From Rhynchonema sp. JSB1_4 (lineage: Eukaryota; Nematoda; Chromadorea; Monhysterida; Xyalidae), in contig JASAMV010003263.1 of assembly GCA_030248065.1 (NCBI GenBank), positions 23,662-87,661 of the forward strand: a stretch of DNA of 64,000 nt, written 5' to 3'. Positions 12,005 to 24,343 of the stretch are shown here, piece after piece (the stretch's first letter is position 1; every line of letters begins with the position of its first letter). A program made the translations under genes and the position numbers. Below the pieces are notes generated by a model that made no database searches, had not been told where the DNA came from, and was given only the letters and a program-made list of their open reading frames with translations.

Positions 12005-14251
12005 GTTTTCGAAAGCGCCAGTTTAGCACTCTATTGCTGACTGTGTGTGACGTTACATATGTACGTTTAACGCCTCTGTCTGCGGCAAAAAACCCAAATC
12101 AGATATTGTCATCAAGAATGATTGCGCATTGCTTAATATTGGCCGCAATCATTGCTCATTTAACGCCCAAGTTGCTGTACGAAAACAAATTTGCCTTCAT
12201 TCTGCACATGATCTTGACAGTGTTGCATACCTTAACGTATGACAGGAGTAGCTTTGTGTGTGAATATTCAGTTGATTTGATTCACTAATCTCAATTGAGA
12301 AGAAACTTCGCCGAAAAAACAAATCGGTGTTTAAAGACGGCAGACAGTTCAGACATGAAATATCACAACAAAAAACCCTGAACTAGAAAGGGACTACTTA
12401 CTTTGACATGCGAAAGTCGATGTCGCTGCAGGTCTAAAGAATCTCGTGCAGTTGATTTAGAACAATAGGCCGACTGTACACGCGCGTAACTTCACAAAAC
12501 TATACAGTTGGTATGCAAGTATATTTCGTGTCTGTGAGTGAAGTAACTGACCGACTGACTCTACAACCAAACATGCACTTCACAAACAAACGCAGCCATT
12601 GAATGACGATCTAGGAATATACAAACGTTGTTGGTCTTCAGCTATCCACTGCACAAAGTATGCGTTGCGTGTGTTACATACACAACTGGTTGCATGCATT
12701 GCAGCGCACATGAAAAATTTAAAACAACACACGCTCGCAATGCTTTATCCCGCAAATTGATCCACCGCGCGATTTTCTCTTGAGTTCCGGTACCACGTGG
12801 ATCCAACACAGAACCGAAACTTGAGTAGTTCTGAGAGAGAAAAGTGTTCGCAAGTCGCTAAGTCTGGTCACTTTAGAGAAACTGTGCATTTTGTCAAACC
12901 CCCGCATATATAGGTAGTGATCCTGTATGCTTTATTACGCTAAAGTGCATATTTTTGGATGTGCTTGGAAGGCTCCACCAGCTATATCATGTGCTCAGCG
13001 CGTGTAACAATTGAGAAAACTGTTGCATCATAAGTGAATTCTAGTTTTACGTACGTTGTCTCGACTTTTTGGTGCATTTGTCAAGTGCTAAACGCTTCCC
13101 ATCAGACATGCGCAATTAAGTGCATGGCGGGACCACCGTTGATCGTAGACTCCGCATGTTTCCAACTGCTGACAGCGTATGTGGTAAACGTTTTTATGCA
13201 TAAGCGCAGTGGGCTCGTTTTTCCATACGCTACGTACATGTATTGTGCTAATAGCTTACGACAAGCTTAGATGAAGTCACTACTAAAAAACAGTTTGAAA
13301 AAGGGAGCGCATATACATAGATGCATGTAATCCATCTTCTTAATTGCGCTGAAGAAGAACTCTGATAAAAACTCAGATAATGATCTTAGTTGACATTAAG
13401 TAGATTGTTTTTTGACTGTTGTTCGTTGACATGAGTCGCATATGAGTTCCGCATAGTGAACATAATATTGCTATCAGCTGCTTGTAAATTGATAGTTCCA
13501 CTTTTTGTCATGTTTAGGAACACAAACATTATTTTACCTTTTGCGTCACAGTTTTTCGCAATAAAGTTGATACCTATGTATTATCTCGAAATTAGCATTT
13601 ACAATGATTCAGACCCTCACTTATGCAAAGATTTCCCATAAACTTGATTTAAAAAAACTATTTGTAAAAGTGCAAAAGTTACCCGCATTTCACAAAAAGA
13701 GTGTCAAATGACGGCGTGAACAACGCACTTGACCATTGACATGCATGCTGCTCGACTTTTAGGTCAACATATATATTATATTGCGTGCAAAAAGTTTTTT
13801 CATTGATGTAAGGGTTAAGGAATCAGTTATATTCGATGAATTGCTTATACATTGTTATTCAATTTCAATTTATTTTCTGCCGATACCGCTGACACATGGT
13901 TTAAGTACCAGGTTCCAGTTCCTGTACTTTATTTCGTTTGAGATCCATAACTGAACATACATCAATTTAAGCAATCGAAATCGTCAAAAAACTTGTTTTT
14001 GCTTTGCTTTTCTTACTCTCCGAACGCGTATTTGCTTTGTCATGTTGCATATCTCATTTGGTTCCGTAATTTGGCATGCATTCCAAAGCTGCAGATTGTT
14101 TTACTTTTGCCTTGTTTTGATTGTGCTGTGGCCACAGCTGTTAATGTTAATGTTAAATAACACAGCAGTTTATCACCTTCGTTAATGAAATTAAAACTGA
14201 TATTGTTAAAGTTCTTCGCCGTTTTTTTCAGCGTGAACACAAATACTCAAG
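12005..14251. other. Intergenic, no gene seen
   Basis: AT-rich sequence upstream of collagen 2. Only short open frames are present. A TTTTTTCAG acceptor-like site at 14223-14231, directly before the collagen 2 start codon at 14252, could be a 5' UTR intron acceptor or a spliced-leader trans-splice site. Confidence 0.5.
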
Positions 14252-16718
14252 ATGGGCTTGTCATCGCATGATATCGAAACCAGATATCGGACCTATCAGG
14301 TACTGTTCTTGGGTTTAAAGCATAGAAAGCCACCCGACATGGAAACTGCCCTGTATCATATCAACAAAATATTCTTAAGAAATACACAATATCGAGGTAC
14401 GGATTGTGAAACATCAGCGAGTCAAATTTGCAAGTTTGCTGCCAGGCAATCCACAAAGCCATCTTTAGTGGCTGATGTTTCACGTTCGTAGCAACGATAT
14501 TGCCCAACGAGCTTCAGCTATATGCGGAAGCTATAGCAAACATTTTAAAAAAAATGTTTATTTTTTCTTCGATGATTGTCAGGTGCTCGCGTACAGCTCA
14601 GTTGTGTACGCCGTCGTTGCCGTTGTGTCCGTGTGTCTCGCCCTGCCCATGGCTGCCAATCATGTTCGTTACGCCACCGTGAAACTCAGGCATCAGGTTG
14701 ACGTTTGCAAGGTAATGATGACGGCCTGGGGGTTGTCATTGTTTTAGCATGCCTATACTATCGTTCGTTGGGTTAGGTGCACCACCGCTTTATCCCAGGC
14801 ACATGTCTACTTTACTTATTCGGTCACCGAAAGGGATGATAACACAACAATGGGTCAGTTTCGAACCAATTACAGATATAAGAGCAAGTAGCATTCGCAG
14901 TCGCAGGACTCTTGGTGGGGTCAACCGTGTGACTGGCTGTTACTGGGTTTTTGACGATTCTGCTGTTCGCTCTGAGCGGCGATATCACACACTTGGTATC
15001 AAGCAGCGCCAGTCCACCACAGTCAATCGTAGTTGCCGTCAGTTGACTGACTGCTTGTGTCATACTGCAGCTGCAATGCTTTGTTGTCACTGAGGGGCAG
15101 CGCCCAAAAAACTAGCACTGCGAATATGGTAAATATATGCTTGCTCGGAGATCGGTGCTCTTAGTTTCAATTATCCAAAACACAGTGCGCAAATAAATAC
15201 AGTTTTCACAGCAAGAGCAGGTATTTTCGCACAACATTTTCCAAAACCAGCACACACTTTCCAGTCGGCCGCCAATCAAGTGGCATCGCAGCTCAACGAC
15301 CTCAACAACATTCAACTGCACGCCAACAGAACCAAACGACAGACGTACGCGCGAGGCGGAGAGTTTGTGCAGAGTGAACCACAGACGCAGCAGGATTGTT
15401 CAGGTCGGTGGGTGGCCCGGGACATCTTCAGTGCGCGTGCACTCAGTATTTGTTGATGCGAGACTTCGAGTTACAAGAATGATGCGTGCCACAACCACAA
15501 GTAGTAGTCTTGGGCTCGTGATTTGGTGTCCAGCACTTCTGTGTCGCAAGAGTACATAGGTCCCAAAACAGCCGGTTTTCGAAGACAGTATCTCTCTGAA
15601 AGATTTTCGCTTGGGATAGTGTTGGCCAAACCATGAACCTGAGCCTAACCCTCAACCCAAACCTGAGCCTGAGCCCAAGCCAAATCCAGAGGCCCAGGAT
15701 ATAGCGGCCTTAGCGGCCGGCTGTTTTGTCTCCCGCTGTTTTTTCCGTTTCCCGTATGAGTACCATCCAGAAAAAGATCTATTGTGAAAACAGTTCCTCG
15801 AGCCAACAGCCACGTGCCAAGTCATTGCTTTCCGACCATACGGATTCAGGTTGCTGTCTTCCCGGCGAGCCGGGTCCGGCAGGTCTCAAGGGTACCCCCG
15901 GTCGGCCGGGACGTCCGGGCGCGCACGGCACCCCCGGTCTGCCCGGTAAACTGCCCGAACCGACCTGTGAAGAGACCACACCGCCACCATGCGATTGTCC
16001 TAGAGGAGCGCCCGGCGAACCAGGACGGGCCGGACCACCAGGACCAACTGGTGACCCCGGCAATCCGGGCAACACCGGGCTTCAGGGACCACCGGGAAGT
16101 CCGGGTCCGAAAGGTCAACCCGGATACGACGGCAGGCCCGGTGATAATGGACCGCGTGGTGAGCCAGGAACACCTGCTTATGGATCGGTAAGTGGAGGGG
16201 GCGGGGTGGTCTTTGGATCATAAAGTTGCTGCTAACACATGGAATGGCATGGGTGCGTATCATTCCTATCTGATTGACCTGATAAGAAAGAAAATCGTCG
16301 ATTTTTTTCTGCTATTTCACTCGAGCTATGTAGCTAGACGAGTGGAGTAAACTGATCGAAATATGTCTCTTTCCGTTTCGATACAGTAGAATTCAAGCCT
16401 AGCATGCTGAGATATACACAACTAAAAAAACATTGTTGCCCTATTCAGGTCACCCCGGGACCACCAGGCAAACCCGGCGACCGTGGGGCGGTCGGTCGTC
16501 CCGGCAGACCAGGCCCATCCGGCCGGCCGGGCGACAACGGCTCGAGGGGTCCGCCCGGCCCCAAAGGTCCGCCGGGTCGCGCCGGACCGTCCGGCCAGCC
16601 CGGCCGACAGGGTTATCCCGGATCGCCGGGAGGTCGGGGCGAGCCCGGCATCTGTCCCAAATATTGTGCCATTGACGGCGGCGTGTTCTTTGCTGATGGT
16701 ACGCAGCGCAAGGCGTAA
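14252..16718 (+). CDS. Nematode cuticle collagen 2
   Basis: Five exons join in frame: 14252-14299, 14583-14711, 15265-15403, 15850-16187, 16449-16718, giving 307 residues. Exons 1-2 encode the nematode cuticle collagen N-terminal domain with a hydrophobic segment (about residues 17-40). Exon 3 carries NRTKRQTY, the RxxR processing site, and ends DCSG. Exons 4-5 are Gly-X-Y repeats with the CCL and [11 protein letters not shown] cysteine groups and end [20 protein letters not shown]. The protein is a secreted structural component of the cuticle. It is a close paralogue of the gene at 4266: same strand, same cysteine plan, same phases, but its exon 4 equals exons 3+4 of collagen 1, and its N-terminal domain is split by an extra intron. 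AATAAA at 16899-16904 is a good polyadenylation signal. Confidence 0.95.
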
Positions 16719-19700
16719 ATAATGCTGAGGAGATTGTATTTTTAATTTTGTTGGATTTTTTTGAATTGGCGCCGACCGGTGCGATTGGGGGTGTCAACAG
16801 TAATTGTGGAGAATTTTTTTAACTCCAACCAGACCTGAGCCTGCTCCGGGTTTCAATCTGTTCTTTTAAAATGAAGCCCAATTATAAATTTAAAGTCCAA
16901 TAAAGTGCCCCCCAATCGCATCCCGCTGTCCTTGTACGTATACCCCTTCTCACTTAATCAATGGCAATCATTCGTTATTCTTTATTTTTATATTTGAATT
17001 TTTTAGTTTATGCTACCAGTGTTATGCCGCAGCTATATGTCGTTGAATTCCATCCAGGAATGTGGTTTGATTTTTTTGGTTTTTCTAACGTTTCAGCTTC
17101 CCGAACTTTCAACAATGTTTTCTAGTGACTAAATTCCTTTCATTGCGGTCTTGCACCCTGTTCTTTCCCTAATTCCCCGTTTTTCGGACTTTACTGCAAA
17201 TCACTGGCTGAAGTTGTAAATTATGATGCTTTTTTCAACAGGTGCTACAGCTAAAATATAAATTGACGCACAGTGTTCTAGATAAGCACTAGATAAAAAA
17301 TACGTATAACTGTACTAAAATCGTTTGCTTTTTTGAGAAAAAATAATTTAAATCAAACTAAAAGTCAGCTTAAAGGTTAGCAGCGGGAACATGTTAACCA
17401 GTCAAACACACGCTGATGTTAGAAATGGATGCCTGTAAAATATTCAATTTCGATGGCTTTTGGGAGACAAAGATATGGCAGTTCCCAATAAAACGGACAT
17501 TATCTAGTTTTGGACTTCTGCGATGTCTTCAGTGGAAAAGCTTCGCAGATTCATATACACATGGCACCTATGAAGTTCAGATACAACACTGACTCCGGAC
17601 ACCCAAAAATCTGATTTGAGTAGGCTTAACCGCTGACACTGAACACCGATCGCGGTTCCTTCATACTGCATTTTGGTTTATTTGATTCCGCCGGATATCG
17701 CAATATTTGTGTCAGGGATTGTAACATTGCACCCCAGTAGTGTACTTCTGTTAGCTTGGCAACCACCTGGGTTGCCAAAACTGCTTGGTCTGTTAGTCAT
17801 GCCATAGTTATGTACCAAAGGTTACTTACACCAAAAAATATGGATTATGTTCCAAAAAGGCATAAACACGGTAGTATTGCCAAGGATGCCATCTATCACA
17901 TGACCAAACAGGTCCGTTTGTAGCAAACTGACCAAAGACCAAAGACACGGCCTAAACGGGTTAGACATTGAACATGCATGCATACCTGGTTTGGTTTATT
18001 GAATAATGTAAGTCTCTCTTCATGTCTTTTGTGCCCTAACAAGTTGTTGGTGCCAGGATACAATAGAACGCCCACGTGAAAAAATCCGATAGCGATACAT
18101 TACAGCGGTATTGGGTGTGGTGTCAGTCAGCACGCTTTTTCGCTTTATTCTGCCAGTTACAAACTTAAGTTTAATGTTTACCAACTTGGCACCACTTGCT
18201 CAAACCCAAAATAGAAGGCAGCATGGGATGTTTCACGGCTCCATGTTGTCCCGCCACAAATGCGCTTTTGTTCGGCCTGACCCGTTTCCCGCTTTGCTGG
18301 TTGCGAGGGGATAGCTGTATACTGTATACCGTATGCGTTCCTGTATCTAATGTTTATATAACACGAACTGTCGGTAAATGACTCCATTTTTGTATATTTT
18401 TTCCAATTTGCAGCTCATCCACTATTGCGTATGACGTTCATTCATAACGGAGATCAGGTAGCAGAATTTCTAGCACAAGTGCGGCCCCACTACGTCTGGC
18501 AAGCCCAAATACTGTAGATGTAGAGCAAGATTGGCTCACGAAAAACAACTATCCCGATCCAGTAAAAGATGTTTCCTTTCTATCTGCTTACAGTCTTTTC
18601 AAATCACAGTCAATGAAAAAACACAGTGGTTTGTGGCACAGACAAAAAGTGGGCGCATAAACGTAGTGCGGTTGGTCGCGCGGACATAGCGGACACTTTA
18701 TAGCTCCGGCTACGTTTATGCGCAAAATTGTGTTTGTAATATTGCGTTGTGAACTCATGACCTCTGTCATTTTCTAGGACACACATCATTGATGGGCCAC
18801 TCTGCTTCTTAAAATGTCTTTCATAGAGAATGTTTACACTAATTTTTGTCCGTTGTGCCTCTGCAATGTAAACTTTTGGGAAACTCTGCTTGAAAAGCCT
18901 ATAATGCTCAATCAACTTAGTCGGTTAACATTAAGTCGCTCATTTTAAACTCCAATGTTATAGTTGCTTGACCCAGTCAGGGCCGAATTAAATAGGCTCC
19001 CCCGATTGATCATGGACAAAAGTTCCTTTCGGTCTGCCATACAAGCAGCTGGCCAACTCCAATTCACAAAAGTCTAAGTGCATTGCGTGCATAAGCCAGT
19101 TTCAGCGATGTAGAACTAACAAGTATCGAATTCTGTGTGGGCCCAAACACCGTGTACAGCACACCAAAGCAAACGCATCTACCCAAAGTAGATCGGGCGG
19201 TAAAAAACTTGTGAGCTTCTGAACCGGATGAAGTACGCTAGCCGCAGACAATAGGACATCGGGTCACCATGGTTGCAACGCGTGTACATCCAGCTAGCGA
19301 TGGATTTAATGAACACAGGTATACCGTACTTGCTTATAGTATATGCTTTTGGCAGCACGAAATGTCAGTTAGGTGTTGGTTCAGAAATATTCAGTTAGTC
19401 ATTTGACATGAATTATCGTTAGGAAGAAACTCATCTGGCTCGGTATTTCAAAATCACTATGTGAACGATCTTTGATTGGGTATCTAGGTATGTACACTAC
19501 CAGCCGAAAAACACATGTTTAGAATTGGTCTGTTCATTTGAGCCAGTTTAAACATGCATAGGTGCACCGATTTTCGGGTGACATTGCTCGGCTTGTTATT
19601 TGTTTTTAATCGATCAGTGAAACTGGTCAAAAATATGAGTTGATAAAATCAACGATCCTGGTGCTTATGCGGCTTTCGTAAAGTGTCCCACATTCGCATG

Positions 19701-19812
19701 CTGCATAACTATAACTGACCAGCAAATGACTGCCGACCACACCTGCCATAACCACATGTACCACATCAACAACTTATATGTGTACATCGTCTGTACATAC
19801 CACATCTGCCAG
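16719..19812. other. Intergenic, no gene seen
   Basis: The first 0.2 kb is the 3' UTR of collagen 2. The rest shows only short open frames without recognisable content. A small hairpin (GCGCATAAACGTAG and its inverse) lies at about 18655-18723, and another (TTGGCAACC...GGGTTGCCAA) near 17757-17777. Confidence 0.5.
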
Positions 19813-19996
19813 GTCCGGAGGCGATATTGTCCGTCCTGGCAACAGCACAAACAGTGGCGAGGGTCGCAACTCAATCGTACACGGTGCTTTCGCGTCTGCG
19901 CGACACAAGATAAGGCACGCAGTTGACAAATTACAGCAACAACAACGACGAAACAAGAAGGACGGTGAACGATACACGCTGGACGCAAGGATGGAG
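19813..19996 (+). CDS. Candidate isolated exon, unknown or alternative receptor 5' exon
   Basis: A frame bounded by an acceptor CATCTGCCAG (ending 19812) and a strong donor GGAG/GTGAGC (19997) encodes 61 residues rich in Gly, Asn, Gln and Lys, including VDKLQQQQRRNKKDG and ending TLDARME. It ends in phase 0. The acceptor-like site inside the first receptor exon (CTGCCAAG before codon 11, 21181) is also phase 0, so this could be an alternative N-terminal exon of the IP3 receptor 1.2 kb downstream. I do not recognise a domain. The intronic word GATGTTTCA lies 14 nt past the donor, as in many real introns here. Confidence 0.35.
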
Positions 19997-20100
19997 GTGA
20001 GCCCGCACCTGATGTTTCACTGCCGAGTATGTTTATGGAAGTACCTGTTATGTTCCGAGGACGTCGTCGCGCGTTTTGACTGGTCGCGTATTTTCAACTA

Positions 20101-20186
20101 GCTCGGGTTTAGGCTTGGGCTAAGGCTTAAGCTTATGATTGAGCCCAGGCTTAGGCCCAGGCCTACGTTTCGGCTTAGGCGTGGGC
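20101..20186. repeat. Degenerate TTAGGC-type tract
   Basis: About 85 bp of GGCTTAGG/GGCTTGGG-like units with at least three exact TTAGGC hexamers, the nematode telomere repeat, directly beside the TTAA-flanked element. It may be an old interstitial telomere-like patch or simple low-complexity sequence. A similar tract in inverse orientation (GCCTAA, GCCCAA words) lies in collagen 2 intron 3 near 15640-15690. Confidence 0.4.
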
Positions 20187-20190
20187 TTAA

Positions 20191-20728
20191 AGGATGTGTC
20201 TAACGTCTCTTAACCCTATGTTTTATTGGGTGCAATCGAAAGATGACCTCGACAGGCCGCCGTGTGCAAAAAACCGCGTCTTCTTGCTCGTTAAATTGCG
20301 AAATATTGAGGGTTACTTTTCGAATTAAATCAATTTCCGGACACAAAACTCCAGGCGCTTTTGAGTGCGCGCTACTCACGTTTGGCGTTTTTCTGTTGAA
20401 ACATTGCATGTTTAAGCGCGGCTCAGCCGCCTATACAATGCACGTAAACGCTCAACACACAACGCTCTGGCTGCTGGCTTGACTGTGGATACAATGAATG
20501 TTTCATTTAACCCACAGAAGCTGGTTTGTGTGTGTTTCGCTTCGTAACTTTTCTTGTCTGCTCAGTCTGAATTTCGTGTCCTAAAATTGATTTAATTCGA
20601 AAAGTAACCCTCAAGATTTCGCGATTTAGCAAGTTAGAAGTCGCGGTTTTTGCACACGGCGGCCTTTCGAAGACATCTTTCAATTCCACCCAACAAAAGA
20701 TGGGGTTAGGAGACGTTAGACACACCCT
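20191..20728. mobile_element. TTAA-flanked MITE (piggyBac-like)
   Basis: The ends AGGATGTGTCTAACGTCTC and the inverse of GAGACGTTAGACACACCCT begin an inverted repeat that continues for more than 60 bp on each side. TTAA lies on both outer sides (20187-20190 and 20729-20732), the target typical of piggyBac elements. Inner arms also share GTTACTTTTCGAATTAAATC and its inverse. No transposase is present. Confidence 0.65.
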
Positions 20729-21150
20729 TTAAGCTGCCAGCTTTCAATAACAGCCAGATATGTTATAATTCACATAACGGGCGACCATGTGACAAAGTGA
20801 GACGATGTCTCACAAGCTTTTTTGAATAAAACCTCTTTTATTGGGTTGATTAACTCGGTTATAAGTGGGAGAAGATACATCTTCTCTGCTCGCTCATTTT
20901 TCGTGAACGCCGTGCACTTGGCAAGAGCGTGTAGTCATAAGAAAATTATCACAGCGCGTATGCATTGCATCTCAACTTCAAAAGTGTTTCGTGAAGAAAT
21001 ACGAGACACAAGATTTACGTTTGTGATAACACATTTTCTCATGAAACTAGTTATTTACCTATAATACTGAATTTTTTCAAATGTTAGTTGTTTTAACAAA
21101 TGAGCACAACCACAACCTTCACACAAAAGTAACACAGATTCACATCGAAA

Positions 21151-24100
21151 ATGAAACAGAAGGCCCGAATTTCTGCCAAGGTATCACCGGATGACCTATG
21201 TTTCGGCGACACGGTCGCTTTGTACTGCGAAGAGTCGCAGGGTTACGTCTTGGCGGCACAATCAAGCACCATACACAATATGATCGGTATACCGACGGAC
21301 CAGGATCAGAAACGACCGAATGTGTCGGAGATACATAGTGAGCTTACAGTTGTTTTTTTCCTTTTTATGCCAATTTTTTTAGCTTGTCAGAGCCATGGAA
21401 CATCGCAGATGGGTATGAATAACATTTACACCACGATTAAACTTCCCATGTTCCAGGGGAATGCCCATTTTGAAAAATTGACGTGTGTTTTGCAGAGTGA
21501 GAAAAACTGTTTCCAATTTTCTGAGAGATTCGACGGTCACGAAGCGGATTATTGACGATCGTGTCGCACTGGCGATGCCACATCCAGGTTTACACTCAAC
21601 TTCATTCACTTATTTGCAGCGATTCAATTCAAAATGGTGGCTCAGAATCGTTATAAAGCGACGAAACGGTTCAACAAAATGTCTCAAATTGACGAACATT
21701 GGAAACAGGCAAGGGAGGCAGCCAGAGCCGAGGCACGCGACAACGAGGAGGAACAGATTCGACAAAACGGGAAACCGGTGTTTTATGGACAAGTGGTTCA
21801 GGTAAGACACTGTACTGCTATTCGTAGCTTATTGTTTGCGGGTAAAGTGATAGATTATGGGCACTTGGTAAGATTTTCGACGCATAATTGCTGAAAAGTT
21901 GTTAGAGCTTCCACATCAAGCTCGTCGTCGATGGGCATGATAACAAGACGACAGTCAACCAGACACTTCGGCATGTATGCACCATGAAGCACCATGTAAG
22001 CAAATCCATGTAAATTTTCAGCTTCGGCACATTTTCACGGGCAAATTCGTTCACGTCAACACCAAGCAGACGTCGTGGACCGAGTCCAGCAATCTGCTGG
22101 TCGAACTGGTCGCCAAAAACGGCAAAACGGCGCAATTCAAGATCCAGCCTCGCTACAAGGTCAAGGCCGAAGGCGAGATTGTCCAGCTGGGCGATCTGAT
22201 TCAACTCGAGAGCGTGAAAACGCCCGGCCAATACCTGAACTGCAGCCGGACGCACTTCCAAGACTATCAAGTCTACGCGCGGATGTTCGAGATGAACGTT
22301 TCCGTGAACAATTCCGGGTTTCTGATTCAGCGATTCAAGAAATCGCGCGGCGCACCCGAGAAGCGCACGATTCTTCACGGCGGATCGATGATACAGCTGT
22401 TCCACAAGGAGGCCGAATCCTATCTGGCCGCTGAAGGGGTGTTCAACTTTCTGAAGGCCGAAAAGAATAAGCCGATTGAGACGGCCCACTTGAGACATCG
22501 ACCGGTGTTGGAGGACGATGCAAGGACGCTGACGCAACCATCGACAGCGATAGACTGTTGGGTGATTGAGAAGGAGACTGATGCGGGATTGATCGATGGT
22601 TGGTGGAGTGATTGCAGCGTGATGTTTCATTTTACAGTAGGTACGCACAACGTGAGATGGTGCATTCGCACTGATGATGTCCTCATGCATTCACTGTCTG
22701 TGCGTGAGAACATTAATCGTGGGATTATTGTATAGTCCGTCCACCAGCTCATGGCACTTTGTGTTGCTGCTGGCCGACTTGTTCCCTTCCTCCACGTTCT
22801 AATGAAAGAGAAATTGAGTTTCCGAAAAAAATTATTTTTGCTCCTAAATTGCTGTCTTTATGAAATCGACGTGTTTTATAGATTTTAATTTAATTTAATT
22901 TTAAATTTGATCGAATTCAATCGTTTTCGACACATTTTATTATTTTTTTTTAGTTTTTTGCAAAATCGCTCACACTCAATTTCTCTTTCATTAGAACGTG
23001 GAGGAAGGAACCAAACCAGCCAGCAGCAACACAAAGTGCCATGAGCTGGTGGACGGACTATACTGTCGTCAACTCCCAAACTAATTTAGGGCTGCTTGAG
23101 TTGACGACTGTACCATTGACCAAATCGTGATGTTTCACTTCCTCTATGTTTAGGTTCGCCGCTCGAATGGATGGACCACGTACGTCTTCAGCACGTCACC
23201 ACCAGACATTTCCTCACGATGAATCAAAACGGCACGGTTGGTCTCGATCACGACCGATACAACCGACACACAGTGTTCCAGATTTGGCCCGTTTCAAAGG
23301 TTGGTGCGTGGTGTGCCCGGGACCTCATCGGTGCGGCCACAAAAAACCAATTATGTTAATGCTACGAAAGTTCTGACGAATTTTCAGCGCACGACGTTCA
23401 TCGAGAACAAGAACTTCATTCGTTTACAACACGTCAGCACCGGGCACTGGGTGCACGCCGGTGATAAGGCGTACGTGCGAAAGTACAAGAAGCCTGAAAC
23501 ATCTAATCAGCAAATCACGTCCAATGATGTCACTTGGAGCAAGGCGGAACTCAGACAGGTTGGAGTTAATCTGACGCTACATTGGTTCAAAAGTTAGAGT
23601 ATTAGTGCCACATTCATAACCAATTCCAGGTGATTGGTTCCCCCGTCCAACTCTATCACGATGCGTTCGTCGCACAAACCGTGCCACCTGACCACATGAT
23701 GGACATCAACTTTGTCGCTGGCATGGTGCCGTTCTTGCAGAAAATACAGTTTCGGGTGAGTGCTTACGCGCACAACACTAAGATTTATTATTATTTTTTT
23801 ACAAAAAAAACAGACAATCTCATTGCAGCTGCAAAAAGGCGAGCAAGTGCTGCCCCGTACACGCACGCGAGTGTTGTCGGCAATGCAGGAGTTGAACGAC
23901 TTCATGTTTGTGAATGGTGTATTCATGAAACGAAAGCAGAAATTGTTGCGCAACTTTCGCGTCGTGGATATTTTGGTCGACATTCTCAAATGCCACACTC
24001 AGGATCCGGATATGAAATCGTTGGTGTTGTTTTGATTGGTTGATTGATTCGTATATCCACCACCAGGATGGGCATGATAACAGTGCCTTCAGACGTATCG

Positions 24101-24343
24101 TTTGCCTTTCATTCTACTGGCATAATCCTTGTTAAAAAAATTAAAAAAGAGAATAGAATTTAAAATTTGAAAAGTGTTAAAAAACTGTCGATTTCTCCGC
24201 GATTTTACAGTTTTGTGAGCGACATCCACGCTCAGGCGTACGTGATCATGACCTCGTACCTCGAGGGCGCCAGTCGCAAGAATGAATTGTATCTGGCCAA
24301 TCATCTCGAGTTCTTCCAGGAACAATTGTCGCATATGGGACAG
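21151..24343 (+). other. IP3 receptor ligand-binding region (exons 1-8)
   Basis: Exons 1-3 encode the suppressor domain (residues about 1-235; NRYKATKRF matches the family block NRYSAQKQF) and the first MIR trefoil; exons 4-5 continue the MIR repeats (VRLQHVTTRHFL, IRLQHVSTGHWVH). Exons 7-8 start the helical part of the binding core. The helical ligands are kept: K501 and R504 (in KQKLLRN) match K508 and R511 of rat type 1, and R551-K552 match R568-K569. The trefoil ligands are changed: Q248 for R241, S256 for K249, and KAEKN at 268-272 in place of RTTGR 265-269. The alignment was done by eye. Confidence 0.75.

Noticed and set aside
21902..22690. 262-codon frame on the minus strand
   Set aside because: It lies opposite receptor exon 3 and has no domain content; the plus-strand frame matches the MIR region.
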